From Neelides folsomi (Eukaryota > Arthropoda > Collembola > Neelipleona > Neelidae): a stretch of 33,719 nucleotides of DNA. The DNA is taken from assembly GCA_034687125.1 (NCBI GenBank), contig JAQGBZ010000546.1, forward strand, positions 1 to 33,719, written 5' to 3'. Below, in pieces: positions 31,894 to 33,719 of the stretch. A model generated the notes under the pieces. That model worked only from the letters and a program-made list of their open reading frames with translations, was not told where the DNA came from and searched no databases. The translations under genes were made by a program, and so were the position numbers. How positions within the stretch are numbered: position 1 is the stretch's first letter; every line of letters begins with the position of its first letter.

Positions 31894-32779
31894 ATGCCAG
31901 AATACAAACTTTCATACTTCAACATTCGCGGAATTGCTGAGCCAATTCGTTACATACTACACTATGTAGGGGCTCCCTTCGAAGATTACCGAATTGAACG
32001 TTCCGAATGGGAGAATCATAAAGCAAGTAAGAGGAAAAATATTTTTTACTAAACATAATTTTGCGACTGGTAATATTATATAAATTAAAAATGACAAGCA
32101 TTAACGCGCTTTTTTATCATTAATGAAGATTATCCTTGGGGAGTTCTTCCAAAATTTGAGGACAATGGAATGGTCATTAGCCAGTCAGTAGCCATCGGGC
32201 GGTACTTGGCCAGAAAACACAAATTGACAGGTGCAAGTGAATACGAAGCTGCCAAGTGCGATGAATACGGTGACGCTATCAAAGATTTTACAAATGGTAA
32301 TCTTTAAGTAAATATTATTATTCAATATCGTATTGTAATAAGCAATATAATTCATTCTTATATGCACCTCTATTAAATATTAATTTTAAAATATACTAGT
32401 TTATAGTTTATAATTATTAGTAAACATTTTTAACAATTCCATTGTTAATTATTTTAATTGTTTATTAGAAATCAAGCCTCTATTTTTCGAAAAAGACGAG
32501 TCAAAGAAAGAAGCGTTGAGAACAAAGATCATCGCCGAAGCAGTTCCAAAATACATTGTAAAGCTTGAGGCTGATCTTAAAGCCAACGGAGGGAAGTTCT
32601 TGGTTGGGAAACAATACACGTGGATTGATTTCTGGCTTGCTCATTACGGCGGCTTCATTGCCCTCCTTGGAAAAGAAACCGTTGACAGATTCCCGACAAT
32701 CAAAGGTCACATGGAAACAATTTTCAACATTCCACAAATCAAAGATTGGATTGCCAAACGGCCAGTTACCCCAATGTAA
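31894..32779 (+). CDS. Glutathione S-transferase, sigma class, 3 exons
   Basis: Cytosolic enzyme that conjugates glutathione to electrophiles such as lipid-peroxidation aldehydes, or isomerises prostaglandin H2 in some family members. Exons 31894-32026, 32129-32296, 32469-32779 join in frame to 203 residues, the usual sigma length. The N-terminal thioredoxin fold starts YKLSYFNIRGIAEPIR with the catalytic Tyr8; PKFEDNGMVISQSVAIGRYLAR carries the conserved cis-Pro context and glutathione-contacting QS pair. The helical C-terminal domain includes LVGKQYTWIDFWLAHY and ends in FNIPQIKDWIAKRP. All catalytic residues are present. AATAAA at 32794-32799, 15 bases past the stop. Heat-shock-type sites upstream suggest stress induction. 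Confidence 0.95.
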
Positions 32780-33200
32780 TTTTTTCAAAAACAAATAAAC
32801 CTTTCACCTTTGAATTTTGTTTATGAATGTGTTTATTTAATACTCCAAAGATTATCTTTCACCCACAAAATTTTTGCATGAATACTGGGAAATTACTCAT
32901 TTATTGTTTGTAGTGAATTTCTCAAGTGCGATATAATTATTTACTATCATTGAATTACATTAACTTATTTATCTTATCTTTGATTATATCTGTAATAATG
33001 TCAAGCATTTACACGTGGAATCTAAAGTATAGGTATTATGATATGAGACCATGAAATATGAAAGTTTTATCTTTTTTAATATTAGACATCTCAATCGATA
33101 AATCACTTAAACTTTTTGTCAAGTTAATTTCCATTTAGGAGTTTTAATCAAAGTCAATTAGGAGTTTGCCTAGGTGTGTTGATAAAAATGATATGTTTAA
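32780..33200. other. 3' flank of the GST gene
   Basis: Poly(A) signal at 32794-32799, then AT-rich DNA with nothing further recognised up to the repeat block at the right edge. Confidence 0.5.
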
Positions 33201-33203
33201 TCC

Positions 33204-33719
33204 AGTGGTGGTCCCAGGGAGGGGGGGTCAACTACGATGTAGATATAATCTAGTTATAACTGAAAAATAGGTGCAAACTAAATATTTTTCTTAGAAAATT
33301 TTCTCGGGACCTAAATGTCCCGATTGTTTGACTGTGAGAATAATGATTTCATGTGTAATTTTTAAAATATTTTCTAGGGGCCTAGCTCCCTATTGAAACT
33401 GTAACATTTTCAGTATTTCTCAGATCCCAAATGGAATTACACAATAATGGTCCTGTAGAAATATCGAAAAAATTTTCTCGGGACCTAAAGGCCCCGTTGA
33501 AACATCTTTCTATATATGGAAAAATTTTTTTAGGATTTTAAGTAGGACGGACGCGAAAAATTTTCTCGGGACCTGTTCCATTGTAATTCGCATCAAGGTA
33601 TCGAAAAAAACTTCTCTGGACCTAAAGGTCCCGATTATATGATATACTATTTCCAGTACTATTTATTAATATTTTACAGATACTGATTATATTAAGTACC
33701 TTTATGCTATTATAATGCA
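33204..33719. repeat. Interspersed GGGACC-palindrome repeat, cut by the window end
   Basis: A unit of about 34 bases (GAAAAATTTTCTCGGGACCT, then AAAGGTCCCGATTG) recurs at about 33293-33326, 33364-33397 (diverged), 33465-33503, 33554-33580 (truncated) and 33601-33637, spaced 47-101 bases apart. Most copies contain the palindrome GGGACCTAAAGGTCCC or close variants, able to form a small hairpin. The block begins with CAGTGGTGGTCCCAGGGAGG at 33204-33223, a wording typical of the terminus of cut-and-paste DNA transposons; the other terminus would lie beyond the window. No transposase frame is visible. Confidence 0.6.

Overview
The window is eukaryotic nuclear DNA: very AT-rich, intron-dense, with short GT–AG introns and AATAAA signals. 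Protein resemblances (sigma GST, rolling-stone family, SDR16C dehydrogenase, CYP2-clan P450, animal WS/DGAT-like acyltransferases) point to an arthropod. A springtail or other basal hexapod is my guess, not something the sequence proves. Most genes only appear once exons are joined. I assembled eleven spliced genes by hand by matching splice sites and reading phase, and every join keeps frame.

Layout: 175-1660 (-) ELOVL6-type fatty-acid elongase with a 16-nt microexon; 2764-3189 and 3303-4097 (+) two intronless orphan genes, one lysine/glutamate-rich and one cysteine-rich; 4922-7951 (-) nine-exon cytochrome P450; 9673-11523 (-) SDR16C-type dehydrogenase; 14578-16358 (+) and 18695-20856 (-) two paralogous WS/DGAT-like O-acyltransferases, tail to tail; 23564-24008 (+) small subunit of serine palmitoyltransferase; 24578-25033 and 26074-26362 (-) two paralogous short secreted peptides; 28103-29433 (+) rolling-stone-like membrane protein; 30594-30940 (+) an 88-residue single-pass membrane protein; 31894-32779 (+) sigma-class glutathione S-transferase.

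Six genes (elongase, P450, dehydrogenase, two acyltransferases, SPT small subunit) have roles connected with acyl-chain or sphingolipid chemistry. Elongation followed by acyl transfer to an alcohol is the logic of wax-ester or neutral-lipid synthesis, but shared regulation is not visible here.

The 2.3 kb between the acyltransferases is a nest of repeats: two MITE-like elements with TA duplications, a tandem array whose unit resembles the 5' stem-loop of U2 snRNA, a foldback and a 47-bp direct duplication. The right edge (33190 to the end) enters another repeat with interspersed GGGACC palindromes, cut by the window end. Remaining gene-free stretches are AT-rich and mostly featureless.
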